A stretch of 64,000 nucleotides of DNA from Euphorbia lathyris (Eukaryota; Streptophyta; Magnoliopsida; Malpighiales; Euphorbiaceae): positions 28,876,501 through 28,940,500 of the forward strand of contig NC_088911.1 of the NCBI RefSeq assembly GCF_963576675.1, given 5' to 3'. This document shows, one piece after another, positions 20,442 to 33,099 of this stretch (its first letter is position 1; each line of letters opens with the position of its first letter). Below the pieces are notes generated by a model, which had not been told where the DNA came from, made no database searches, and saw only the letters and a program-made list of their open reading frames with translations. The position numbers and the translations under genes are program-made.

Positions 20442-22559
20442 TTAAATAACCCATATTCCTTCAACAAATTGCCTCCTTGAAAATAAAGAAATACAAAACA
20501 AAATAATTGCTTTTCGTGTTGATTTTTTTTAAGAAAAAAGTATAAAAATAAACCATGTTGTTTAGACCATTTTCAAACATAAATTACGTGGTTTAAAAGT
20601 TGATAAACAAATACATTATGGTTGATTTCATTAGTAAACATAGTCCAAACTAATTATCGGTGTTAAAAAAAGTCAAATGACAGTCCAAGTAAAAAAGTAA
20701 AAAGTTATTTTAGTCTTTATATTTATTTATTTTATAAATTAACCTCTTATTATCTAATTATCACCAACAAATCCCAAAATAAGAACTAAAATTCAAACAC
20801 ATCATCTTCTCCTCCTCTCACATCTCTGAAAATAATTGGGGTTTTTTTGTTTAGAAAAAGGGATTTGGTTGATTACCGAGAAAGTAATTGGAGTTTTTGT
20901 TTGGTAACCGACAAAGTTAGGGAGATAGGGTAGAAATTTGATGATTTGGGTTTGAATTTGAGTTTAGGAGACCAAAATAATCAGACTCAACCTTCTTTAC
21001 AGCTTAATCTCATGCTGGTTCCTTGTAATTTTGTCTAGAATGATCATTGGACATCTTTCAATGGTATGTTTTCTAATACCTGTTTTAATTAGATCTTCAG
21101 AATTTGTGTTATTGATTTTTTTTTATTTGATTCGTTTTGTGCAGATAAGAACTGTGATTCAAGATCACTGGGCTGAGGGATTGATATGAATCTCTATCTA
21201 CTTTACATAATCAAGACCAATGATAGATATGCAATCATATAACCACTTTTTATATGCATCAAAGCATGTAAATAAACTGCTAAAAATCTTCAAACCATTA
21301 GTTGTAGTACTAAATTCAAGATCAAATGAACTACCCGGTTAATCATTTTAATCTTCTGTCCATATGTAAATAAGCTAACACGTTCCTTTATGAGCATTCC
21401 ATCAGACTAAGCTTACATGTGCTTAAAAAGCTAACAAGCACAACCCACCATGTGTTTTTAATTCTACAAATTAATGAGGTTGACAGGACTCGAGCTCTCA
21501 ACTGTTTGGTCCTAGAGAACCTGATACCATATCATGAAACCGTTTGAACTACAAGCTCAAGTTGATAGTTAAGGCTCAATCATATATTTTATATTAATCT
21601 CTGACATACTGATCACTTTTATAGCTTAAGCGATTAAACTCTCTAACACACGACTTGGTGTGTTTATGACCTTACTTTTAAGATTAAGTAAGAAACTTTT
21701 ACAATACAATTGAATATTTGAAATATCTAAGATTATGAACACTCAATCTTATATCTATTTGAAGAATTGTGGAAAAGACTTTGAATAATCTCAATGATGC
21801 ATAATGTTGGTTTTCCCAAATTTTGAATGAGATTTGAACCCTCTATTTGTAGATGTTAAAATTTATCTGTTATAACGGAAAATTTTAGAGTACTCCTGGA
21901 ATAATACTTCCTACCAATTAATTCATGCCACATATACCGATTTTTTCCATTACATCAATCATCTTCTATGTAGTGGTAGTCAAAACGATTTTCATTGGTT
22001 GGGTGTATTACTTCCGGAGTACTGTAAAATTTATCGTTATAACTCATAAAGTCATTATTAGACACAAAAAGAGTCGTTGTAAAGTAGTTGTTATTTTGTC
22101 ATTTAGTGATCTTTCTTTCTCTAAAGATTTTTTTTTCTTTAAATGATTTATGTACCATGACTTCTCTTTATCATTGTAGTCTTTGTAACAATATTTATAG
22201 CACCAATCTCCTTTGTAGCATGGTTTTTTTTTGTTCGTAAGTGTATTCACCGCCGATAACAATGTCTATTCACTTTCGCAGATAGTTTGCACCTCTATGG
22301 GTGGGACTGCTTATTGTAGCGAACAATGATAATCATGTTCTAACTTTATTTTATTCACTTTTGCAAATCTTCTTCTCTTATATAGACTGCTTTATTCTTT
22401 TTCTTCTTCCTCCTTCTTATAAGAGTGTTCGTATAACAACACTTTGTACATTTTAAGTAGTATGTATTAATTTTTTATTTTCATATTTAGAATAATACAA
22501 GAGATATTATTTTACAATTATTAGATAATTATTTATCTCAAATGAGGACACCCTGTCAT
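20442..22559. other. AT-rich intergenic stretch, decayed repeats only
   Basis: No gene is supported. 20550-20800 (AACCATGTTGTTT..., ATTACGTGGTTTAAAAG...) resembles a common plant intergenic repeat, and a related phrase occurs near 47575. At 21519-21535 the string CTGATACCATATCATGAAACC looks like the reverse complement of a TGGTATCAGG primer site next to a copia-type LTR end, so 21500-21900 may be an LTR relic in minus orientation. The remainder shows nothing I can name. Confidence 0.4.
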
Positions 22560-25500
22560 ATAATTATGATTTAGTTTATGATATTGTTCCGCGTATGGTC
22601 TCTGACTCGGATAATGAATCGGTAATTAAATGTCAGGATATGAATGAGGTTCGCTTGGCTGTTTTTTCGACGGATAAAGGCAGTTCGCCTGGACTTGACG
22701 GGTTTACTGGGGTTTTCTTTCAGTCTTTTTGGGATATTGTTGGATTGGATGTCTTTGCTATGGTCATAAGTTTTTTGTTGAGTGGTTTGCTTCATCTTGG
22801 TTTGAGTTCAAGCATTATGGTCCTTATTCCGAAAATTGAGGGGGCACTTTCTTTGGATCATTTTAGGCCCATTGCTATGAGCAACTTCAGCTATAAAATT
22901 ATTGCAAAAATTCTGGCAGACAGGTTGGCTTTGGTTGCTTCCCGCATTGTATCACAGAATCAGTTTGGTTTCATTCCTGGAAGGAGTATTCATCAATGCA
23001 TGTTCCTGGCTTCAGAGGGCACTAATATGCTTCGGAAAAGATGCTTTGGCGGAAATTTGGCTTTAAAGGTGGATATCAAGAAAGCATTTGATACGATAAA
23101 CTGGAATTTTTTATTGGTTGTAATAGATGCGTTTGGTTTTTCTTTACAATTCAAGGATTGGATTTTAAACATTTTATCGGCTGCTTGAATATCAATTCTC
23201 AATAATGGTGTCATCAGTGGCTATTTCAAATGCTCTAGAGGGGTTAGACAGGGTGATCCGTTATCTCATATTCTATTTGGAATTGCTGAGGACTTTCTTA
23301 GTCGTTGGCTTCTACTTCTGAGTAGCACTGGATGTTTGGATCCGATGCGTTATACCTCATCAGGGGTCTTTCCCACTCGCTTATTATATGCGGATGATAT
23401 TCTTTTATTTTGCAGGGCTTCTGTGAATAATCTTGTTGTTATCAAGGAAGTCTTTGAGATGTATGGCTCTATTTCGGGTCAATGTGTTAACTTGAATAAG
23501 TTGGAGCTTTTCCTGGGTTCTTTTGTCACTGCTGGATGTGGGAATCATCTGGCCAATATAATTGGAATTCGTCGAGGGGAGATTCCTTTTCGTTATCTTG
23601 GTGTCCCGTTATTTTTTGGCCGGCCAAAAACTTCACATTTAAATTGTTTGATGGACAGGGTCCTTGCCCATTTTACTAAATGGAAAGGCAATTGTTTATC
23701 AATGGCTAGTAGAGTTGCCCTGGTAAATTTTGTTATCACTGGGAGCTTTATTCATTCTTTTATTATTTATAAGTGGCCTGCTGCGTTGCTCCGCCGCATG
23801 ACTAAAAGTATACAGAATTTTATATGGTCCGATTCAATTCACTGTAGGAAGCTGGTAACGGTTCCTTGGAAAGTATGTTGTCAAAATCTTAAAGATGGAG
23901 TGCTTGGCATGAAGGGTTTGTTTCTTTTAAACAAGCTCTGACTGGGAAGATGGCTTGAGGTTTAATTCAGGACAGCTCGCTCTGTTTTAACTTGCTGAGA
24001 ACCCAATTCTTAAACAAAGCAGGACAACCGCGTCATTTGGTTTTGAACTCGTCTGTTTGGGCTTCGGTTAAGGACATTTATTTGGAAATTTCGCAACATT
24101 ATCTCTGGTGGATTGGTCAGAACTCGGCCTTAAACTTTTGGAATGGGGGATGGATGTGTCCCTTACTGGCTGCTCAGGTTGGGTTAACTGCTCGACAACA
24201 ACGTTCTTGTTCGGATTCGGTTGAAAATTATCTGGAGGAGATAGTTGGAATAACCTGTCTGTGCTTCCTCCAGAAGTTAAGGGTAGGGTTCGACACATTA
24301 AGCGTGGAAAGGACGCGGATGATAAATGCGTGTGGAAGCCTGCTATGGGTGGGCCTCTTACTGTTAAATTGTTGTATGCCTGGCTTAGGGATCCGGTTGA
24401 TCAGCAGCAATGGCGTCGTTTCCTTCGACATCCGTGCGTTCCTCCTGCACATTCGTTGGTCGCATGGCGTGCCTATCTCGGCTATTTGCCTACTCACGAC
24501 AAGCTGAGATTACGTGGATGTTTTATTGTCTCGCGCTGCAGCTTATGTTTATCTGATGTGCAATCAATTGATCATATTTTCGTCACTTGTCCGTTTGCTA
24601 GAATTATCTGGCAAGGTATTAGCTCGTTGTTTGGATGCCGGATCAACACAAGCTCGACACTTAAAGCTCTCATAAGTGATGCCATTGTTCAGCGCTTTAG
24701 CTCTCAAATTTCTGAATCATGGGCAGCTGCAATTGGAAATTCTATTTGGGCATTGTGGATTACTCGGAATAGATGCATTTTTTAGGATGAAAAACCGGAA
24801 ACAGTAATGGTTTTAAGACGCATTTGGAGAGCCTTGAGAGAATCTTCTCACACGGGTCGAGGTACTACATGGAATTCGTTAGTGGAAACACAAATTTTGA
24901 GAGAGCTTGGGATTCCTAAAAGGCTTGCTAAAGGGCCGCGAATCATCTCGGTTGTTTGGCAGCTTCCTCCGAGGGATTGGATGAGGATTAACACTGATGC
25001 CTCTGTATCGGGCTCCCCTGGACCGGTCGGGTGCGGTGGAATTTTTCGCTCAAGTACTGGTTTGTGTATGGGAGCATTTGCTTTTCCAATCACCAGTTCG
25101 TTTGCCTTCCTTGCTGAGTTGTATGCGGTTGTTCATGCTATTGATTTGGCTTAAACAAAGGTTGGCGGAAGATTTGGATTGAAAGTGACTCTATGTATGT
25201 AGTGCAGATGCTGAAAACCAAATCCACATCGGTTCCTTGGGTAATTAGACAGAATTGGTTAAATTGTTTGGCACAGGTTGAAGCTATGAACTGTGTTATC
25301 TCTCATATTTTCCGCGAAGGCAATCAGGTTGCTGACTCGCTTGCAAACTTTGGACGGACGGCTTCTAGTTTTACGTTGTGGGATGATATTCCGGGCTTCT
25401 GTGAATCAGCTTTTCTTCACAATATGGGAGGATGATGCTCTTACCGTTTCTCTTGATCATGTTTTGTATATTTTTTTTTTCTCTTTCATTCTTTTGTATT

Positions 25501-25626
25501 CAGATTTTTTATTTTTTCTTTTAATAATATTGGTTTGGGGGTCACGGGGTTGAGGTCGGGGGTGCCAGCATAGCTGGGATGTCCGTCTTCGGGTCCTCCT
25601 CGATAACCATCCTTTAAATAAAAAAA
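22560..25626 (+). pseudogene. Second L1-type LINE, 5'-truncated and decayed
   Basis: It is truncated at the 5' side before the reverse transcriptase. Motifs in order: SSPGLDGFTGVFFQSFW near 22682, LIPKIEGALSLDHFRPIAM near 22825, FIPGRSIHQ near 22971, LKVDIKKAFDTINW near 23065, RQGDPLS near 23247, LLYADDILLFC near 23384, YLGVPLFFGRPKTSH near 23596, the zinc region (HPCVPPAHSLVAWRAYLGYLPTHD...CSLC near 24430-24545), and RNase H (MRINTDASVSG near 24982; ESDSMYVVQML near 25180; EGNQVADSLANFG near 25317). Stops or frame changes occur near 23186, 23939, 24260, 24782, 25152 and elsewhere. The 3' end is an AAATAAAAAAAG run at about 25615-25627. A TTAGTTT string is present near both ends (about 22571 and 25629) and could be a short target duplication; this is weak. 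Confidence 0.88.
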
Positions 25627-27251
25627 GTTAGTTTTCTCTAGAATATATCTTTACAATAGTAAGCATGCCCAATGTAGTTTTGCTCGACAATCAGCAGTAG
25701 AATTTCTTTTATGAAAAATATGACTAATGCTAACCAACTTGGGTATCATTATTCATAGTCCTCAACTCCTTAAAATCTGTTGTTTCTCTTTATTATGTTT
25801 TTTTTTTCTTTATTTTTGAGGAATTCTCTTTATTATGTTCAGTTGTATTTAATTGCTGTGTTTTGTGAAGGTTAGGACTTCGTTGATCACTTGAGAAGAA
25901 TATGAGCCAGTTGATCTTTTATCCATAGTTTAGGGGGATAAATGGACTTTCTTTTTTCCATGAAACACGTGCATAACTTGAATGCTGAGATTTTCTCCTT
26001 TCGCTAGACTTTTTAAACCTTTCAGCTGTAATCGAGTCAAGCTGAGCAGTTTGTCACAAAATTGACGAGTCCGAGTTCAAGTTTAATATTCTATTCCTAA
26101 GCTGTTTGTGAACCTGTTAACGAGTTCGTTCACAAGCTTTGCTCGCAAGTAGCTCGTTAATTCAGTTTATGAACTTCAGCCATGAATAACTCATTAATTA
26201 TGTTCATTAATTATATTGTGTTAAAATTTCTTTAACACAAAACTATATAGTTTTGAAACTTATAAAACTAAATTTTATACAAAATTACGATTGTTTTACA
26301 TTTCCTCCTTTGTAGAAATATTATTATTAAAAAAAAATCTAAGCAAGTGTTCATGAACAATATAACCGAGCTTGCTCATGAACTTATTCATGAATCTATA
26401 ATCGAATCTAGTCACAAGTTTCGTCGTACTCAAACTCGGTTCGGTTATAAATCGAACGAACACAATCAAACTTTTATCGAACCGAATACTAAAATACTCA
26501 TGAACTACTCAATTCATTTACGACCTTTCCATTTGAATAGAAGCTCAAGATTTATATTCGACAACTTTTATTTGGTACATAACAGGCCAAACGGTCACCT
26601 TTCTGAAGGGCTAAGGTTGCTTGGTCCTATTACATTTGTCTCATTTATGGACGGCATTGCCTTTCGATAGGTGAATAGGCCAGACTTAAACGCTGTCAAA
26701 CATGGGCCCACTGAACTAAGGTTTTAGGATTGGGAAAATTACACAGAAATTCATTTTTCAAAAACTATTTACAAATCTGTCAAATCATAATTTTATATTA
26801 TATCAAACTAGTAAATTCGGTATATTTAATATATTTTAAAGATTAAAATTTATAAATTAAAAGTCTAAAAGTGTTCCGGAACTTTCATTTTTCCGAAAAA
26901 TTATTCCAACCTGCTGTAAAAAAATACAATTTTATTGATTAAAATGAGTAATACTCTTTAAACTAAATTAAATATTTACAACTAACTAATTCAGCAAGCA
27001 AAATATTAAAATATATTTGATCTAGTTGTTCTATTTTCAAAAACTTTCCTCTCAAACTATAAGTAATTGTTTTTCAATCCTAATCAAATCATTAGAGTAA
27101 AAGAAAACTAAGCAGACACCTAATTTATGCAATTGTAATTGACGGAGAGGTCAAATTGACAAATTGAAATATAAAGACTCAGATCAACATTTTTCCTTTT
27201 TTCTTTTGATAAAACTACAATAGAGAGTTGGATAAACGTATCTACATTCAC
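25627..27251. other. Intergenic stretch downstream of the JAR1-like gene
   Basis: No gene is supported. 26020-26520 contains GAGTTCGTTCACAAGC, GAGCTTGCTCATGAAC and TCGGTTCGGTT phrases typical of a widespread plant repeat with CGAGCTCG-like subrepeats; the short ORF at 26347-26670 derives from it. 26700-27250 is AT-rich and would include the 3' end of the JAR1-like transcript. Confidence 0.4.
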
Positions 27252-29978
27252 TTAAAAAGCAGTGCTAAGAAAAGACTTAGCGACATTATTGTTGAGAATT
27301 TGCAAGACCACATCATTAGTAGGACCAATGCAACGTGGCGTTTTGAACTGGCTAACAGCAGTTCCTAATCCAAGAAAATGTTCTAGAATCTTCTGGAAAG
27401 TTCCTTTATGAACTACTCGAAGCTCAAGCGGTCCAATCGAATTGACCTTCCGAGAAGTAACATAGCCTGCATCAAGGAAAGATTTATCCAAGCAATTGCA
27501 ACACTCCCTTAACACTTTCTCTGTTGCATCACCACTTATTTCCCAAAATATCACATAATGACCAGGCTCACTTGATCTATCTGCTAAACTGCTAAAATCA
27601 ACAAGTTCTAGTTTTTCTTCCGCTAATTCCTTCACTGCTTCTTCTACAGCTAACTGTAAATCTTTCTCCGTGTTTTTATCGATGTTTATGCAGAGTTTTA
27701 AGCTTCTTCTACAGATGAATCTTAGTTCTGGTGTTGAGTTATGGAACCCCATCACTTTCACCACATCTCCTAATCTATACCTGTATAACCCTGCAGTTTA
27801 ATAATGCAATACCATGTTACTATATGCTAATATGGTGGTTGAAACATTTTCTATAAACCTTAGACAAAAAAATCCAACTAGATATCTACCTAATCCTCGG
27901 ATGCCAATTGCATAAATTTTGTACTTTTTTTAATAGTTTGTTTGTTTACTTGGTAAAGCAGTTGACCAGGCTATAAACTTTTTGGCTGGTGAAGACAAAG
28001 TCTTGATCTTTAACTAATCATAACATGCTTCTCCTCTCACAAATACTCATAAATACATGTAAATTTCTATTTTGTTATTATATGTAGAGGCACATGGGTT
28101 TGCAGGAAAAGAGAAGTAGTTTTGTGTTTTCTAATACTGTGTCACACATGAGGAAACATTAAAATAAGAATACCTAGAGTTGGGGCCACAAGAAACGTGT
28201 CAGTTAATTAAATGTGTCTACATGTAAATGTGAACATTGAGCATTGAACAATGAGCTAAGAGATATAGGAAAGTATGTATCTCCGTTATCTCAAGTACCA
28301 AACATGTGGTGGGTCAAAGTCAAGGAGTTCCCATTTTCTGATAGTGATAACATAGAAAATGGTACAGCAAAACATGGCAGTATATGGAGGAGGGCAGAAA
28401 CATTTACTTCAGGATCAGGATAGAAGCTAATCATCACATGACTTTACAAGTATACACAAAGTTGACTTCCTGAATACTTGATTAGTTTATGAATCCTTAA
28501 ATGAAGAAAGATTAAAAGATGCTTAAGTACCTGCGAAATTGGTGAGAACAATCTCGTATTCTTCTCCAATTTCAACTTCTGTTAAACCCACTGTTTTGGG
28601 GACTTCATAGGTGTTGTCAGCAGTGCCATTGAGGGGAATGAATTCGAAATATCCAATGTTTGGTAAGACTGCATAAGTAGCCTGTTCAGGAGGTAACTTT
28701 GGATTGACATTTGCCCCAATCCATCCCTCTGAAGCACCATAGTCTGCACTCAACAATGGTAATTCCCCTGCATAGTGCCTTAGTTTTTTCAAATAAGGCT
28801 CCATTGGCCCTGTCATTATCCCATACAAATACTTCGCATTGGGAAAAAGTTCTGGTATTAACCTATACCAATTACTTAATCCGGAGCATATACTACGGAT
28901 CGAATCCGCCAATTCAGCGTTTGGTTTAAGCACTTTTGACATTGCTGCTCTGATAGAAGGTGCAGTGACACGGCTGCTGAGTTCTCCATCTCTTATATCA
29001 TTACAAAGCTCTTCCCATACTTGTTCAAAGGTTCGAAATGCAAGTACAATGCTATGGGCAAATGTGGAGTAAACAAATTGAATTTCTTCACGGAAAATTA
29101 ACCCACATAAGAGATGGCAATATAATGATTGGTGGAAGTCTGGACCAAATATAACTTCATTAGGACTGCAGCATTTGAATTGCATTGCCTCCATAGCACT
29201 TTTATAGTGTGGGTTTCGGAACAGATTGGTTGTGGCTGTACCACAAAACAAACCTCCTCTAGTTTTGGTCTGCTTGCTGCTGAAGATGAACTGCAAGGCT
29301 TTTCCATTTCCAAGAGGATATTCTCTGTATCACATGAAGATTAGTCTCATCAATAGAGAAGTCAATAAACCCTAATTTACTCTGCCAATCACAATAAATG
29401 ATAAGTAGCACTTGCATATGTACTATCATCTATTGACAAATGGCACAAAAACCGTGATGAAAATGAAAGAAATGAAAAGCTGTCTAGATACCTGTTCCTA
29501 AAGGCAAAAGAAGTTCTATGTATCTGCAACGTGTTATCTGTCAATTCATCAGTGAATGGTACACGTTTGGGCTTTCCTTCAGTAGTACCAGAACTGGGAA
29601 AGAGGAAATTTTATCAGAACTAGAAAATTGACAATAAGAGTTTGTAAAATCATCAAATGAACACTTGGCAAAAAAGCTGTACCTCACAGATATGTTAGTT
29701 ATGGGCTTCCCAGTAAGAACAGGTGAAGAATCTCCATCTGCTATTCTTTGAATATAAGGTTCCAAGTCCTTGTGAGTGACAAGGGGAACGCATGCTCTGA
29801 AACTCTCTGGATCAGTTCGTCCATCGAGACCCTGATTCAGTAAGTACTCTGCAGATCCATTTTCTTGGAGAATCTTCAAGAGGGTCTCTTTTTGGACCCT
29901 CTTTGTATTCTTTGTCATTTCTTCAAAGTCCTCTATCACTTCATCAATATCAATTTCATCCATCTTCTTTTCTAACAT
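27252..29978 (-). CDS. JAR1: Jasmonoyl-isoleucine synthetase, GH3 family (JAR1/GH3.11-like)
   Basis: Four coding exons on the minus strand: 29978-29683, 29593-29492, 29324-28531 and 27790-27252, all with GT-AG introns and consistent phase. They give 576 residues, and JAR1 has about 575. The start MLEKKMDEIDIDEVIEDFEE aligns with the known JAR1 N-terminus; the open frame upstream belongs to the 5' UTR. ATP/acyl-adenylate motifs are intact: SSGTTEGKPK (residues 99-108), YGASEGW (328-334) and YRYRLGD (400-406). The end, FKTPRC...AKSFLSTAF, also matches JAR1. Family knowledge: GH3 acyl-acid amido synthetases adenylate the hormone acid and transfer it to an amino acid; JAR1 makes jasmonoyl-L-isoleucine, the ligand of the COI1-JAZ receptor, and is cytosolic. 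All residues needed appear present, and I see no stop or frameshift. A different GH3 group member is possible but less likely. Confidence 0.93.
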
Positions 29979-29999
29979 TTCCAATAGAACTTGTTGAGT

Positions 30000-30918
30000 C
30001 TGCAGCAGCAGAAACAAATAAAAACAAAAAGAAAGAGAGATTAAACTGAAGAAATCATTGATATTGTAAGCTGATCGTATTGGACGACAAAAATAGAATA
30101 TATGCTTTCCAGGAAAAAGCCAAACATAAATGACACAAACTATTCGAGAAAGTCACCATTAAAGACCCCATCAGGCAGCAGATTGAACAATATTAACGGA
30201 ATAAGATTTTATTCATTTAATCCTCAACTTGCTAATTCATTCTCTATCCAACACACCAGAACCTCAAATTGACAGAGTTTCCGTTCTTTAAATACTCAAA
30301 ATGAAGGGAAATTGAGAATTCAAAACCAAACTCATTCTTCTATTTAACTCGCAACTGAAGAAATGGAAGGAGCTGTCAATAACTTGGTCAACATACACAG
30401 AATCGATTGGCAACAAAAAAACTGGATCCATAGATCGAAGAAAAGCTTTAACTATGAGTAATCAATAACGATCGCTAACTTAGATAAGAACAGGATCAAC
30501 TAACTAACACTCCAATACGCAAACAGTTCATACATATCACTGTGATCTCGATTTGACGTTAGTCAACGCGTCAACTTTCTAGAATTTTCCCGGAAAGTAA
30601 GAAAACGGATTCGAAGCATGTATGAGCACGAACGAAAAAGGGAAAAAAAAATCAACTGAAGTAGTGAAGCTCAAAATCCATGCTTAAAACTTAGTAATAA
30701 TTAAAAAGGCAAGAAGAGGAAACTAAAATCAATCAGAAAATAGGAGAATTTCCATAAAGAAGAAGAAACAAAACTTTTATGATCGGAAAGTTCTCAACAG
30801 TTGAAAGACAAGAGACAGAAAAGCAACACAACCAAAAGATATAATTAAAGAAAACAGAATTATGCAATTCCAAAGCATAAACCAAATTTAGAAACAAAAG
30901 AACAGACAGAGACAATAC
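30000..30918 (-). other. Intron in the 5' UTR of the JAR1-like gene
   Basis: The minus strand shows CTCTCAG/GTATTG at 30918 and GCTGCTGCAG/ACTCAACAAG at 30000/29999. These are good donor and acceptor sites, bounding a 919-bp intron that ends 21 bases before the start codon. The first, non-coding exon would cover about 30919-31170. Leader introns often raise expression in plants; that role here is inference. Confidence 0.7.
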
Positions 30919-31195
30919 CTGAGAGAAAAAGAGCTGCCGGAGTTTGAAAGAAAAGGAAGAAGATGAAGTGAATGAATCACTGATTTCGACGGTGGTTGTT
31001 CTGTTCCCTTACGTAAACATCATCAGTCGGCAGGTTTCATCTGAGTGAGTGTGGAGCCAAAAATGGCAGAGAGAGAGGATTAAATTAAAATAAATAAAAT
31101 AAAATAAAAACGAACAAGAAAAGAGTGAATGTTGGAGAAATTCAGGATCAGGATTGATTTTGGAGGTTGAGCTGAAAATTCTTGTGGGAGCTCTG

Positions 31196-31205
31196 TTTAT
31201 ATATA
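31196..31205 (-). promoter_or_regulatory. JAR1: TATA box of the JAR1-like gene
   Basis: The minus strand reads CCTATATATAAAC, a strong TATA box about 1.2 kb upstream of the start codon and just upstream of the predicted non-coding first exon. The transcription start is expected about 25-35 bases downstream, near 31170. No other good TATA box lies between here and the leader intron donor. Confidence 0.65.
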
Positions 31206-31727
31206 GGCATTTGCATCTGTCTAATGCCGTCCACTTCTCTTCTTTTTGTCCTTTTTATTTATTTGTTTTTTTCAATGCCCATTTTGCCCTGCAATACTAT
31301 TCAGTATTGCCAAAATAGCATTTTTAGCATCTTTATACTTGGGTGGGGTGAACTAGGATTAAGCATCTATATAAATTGAATTAACAAATTCTAAATAATT
31401 TGAATCAGTTTATATATTTAGATAAATTATTTGTAATTATATTGCTGGAACACTAAACATTATGATAGATTTGTTGTGATTAGCTTATATTTAATAGAGC
31501 CAGTTTGGTTTATATGTTTGTGTTAGTTGTTGTTCTCAGCTGTTTGCTGTTATTATGTATTAGTGGATTATTCTGTTAAAAGTGGCTATTTCGAATTTTT
31601 ACCAAACACTTCTTGCCTTATGTTTAGAATTAAAAAGCAAAAAGCCGTTCCGAAAAGTGGAAAAAATGAGCACTTAATTGTTGACATTTTGTTGATAAAC
31701 GTTATTAGTAGCCTACTAACTATTTTA

Positions 31728-32040
31728 AGGGATAAATTACCAAAATGGCCCAATGATTTTTTTTTTTGGAAGTGGCAATTCGGCAACAACGTATAGAATG
31801 ACACCAGTTTAGCCTCAATATGTGTATAATGACACAAACTTAGCTTTAGGAAACGGAACTTGAAGCTAAATTGATACCATTTTATAAATGTTGAGACGTC
31901 AAGTTATGTTATTCATAGTTAAATTGATACAATTCATAAACATTTAGACTAAAATGATGTTATTTTGTATATTGGAGATAAATTGATATTTTTTTCAAAA
32001 ACTTTGAGACTTTTTTTTTTTTTTTTTGTACTTTATCCTT
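31728..32040. mobile_element. MITE with 7-bp target duplication upstream of JAR1
   Basis: A 313-bp element lies between two perfect copies of TATTTTA (31721-31727 and 32041-32047). Its ends are inverted: AGGGATAAATTAC on the left and the complement of GTACTTTATCCTT on the right (11 of 13 bases match). It has no coding capacity and contains a T-run near 32010. It lies about 520 bp upstream of the JAR1-like TATA box, so could affect that promoter. Confidence 0.7.
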
Positions 32041-32746
32041 TATTTTAAACATAATTAATATTTAAAATTTATGATGTAATAATTAAATAACCGTCAACCC
32101 ATTCAAATTTCAAATTTTCTATTACGTATTATAAATACTGATTTGTTTGGAATTGTCGGGTACATTTCACATATTATGAGCTAATTGTTACAGGGATTTC
32201 TCGACCCGCGTGACACTTAGTCGTTTGTTATCAAAATCGGCTAAGTAAGCTTATTGAGTTGTGGAAGTGATATTTTAAAGCACTTATGGCGTTTGAGAGG
32301 GTTGCGAGAATAATAGATTGTATTAACAAGCAAGTAAAGATATACCAGAATTGCAACAGATTACAAAGCATTGTAATTGACTAAACAACTCTCATGCGGC
32401 ATTGGCCTTTATTTATAGGCATAACATCGACCTAGAAACATTATAGATGATTTACAATGTTTAAAGCCTAGAAAATCTAGTAGGCATGTTGCCCAGCCAC
32501 TTGGAGCAGCTTCTAGAAGGTTCTCGGCAAATTTGGGGCATTTTGGCCAACTCTAACAGGCGTTGGGCTTGATTTTCGCAGACCCAAGGTTCCTTGCCCA
32601 TGTTTCTCGCAACTTCCCGAAGCATTTGGAAGGCTCTAGCACATCCTCGCCTAATAGGGGTTATTTTTTGCCCATTTTGAGGTTTTCTGGGCCTGGCACA
32701 CAGTTTGTCTGGCCCAGGGCCCGTCGGGCTTCTACATGGTCCTATG

Positions 32747-33036
32747 TGTTGGTCCCGTGTAACGTAATATGATTAGTTCCAAAGGGGGGGGGGGGGGTTA
32801 GGAACTAATGTAACTTTTTCGCTTAATAATGCTGACTTAGTCGAATGTTTGATAGTTTAACCCAGCTTTTAGGTCAGCAAGGCTGAGTGAGATGTGAGAC
32901 AGCTTTAATCAGATACATACTAGAGCTGTTTCAATATTGAGTTGAGAAATAACACTTTAAGTTAGTTTCCAACTCAGCACTCTGGTTACTCAGCGTTGGC
33001 TTTTACAGATTATTTACTGAGCAATTTTAAGCAAGC

Positions 33037-33099
<63 letters not shown>

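Noticed and set aside
26347..26670. 107-codon ORF on the plus strand
   Set aside because: Composed of common plant repeat words (ATGAACTTATTCATGAA, TCGGTTCGG); no domain.
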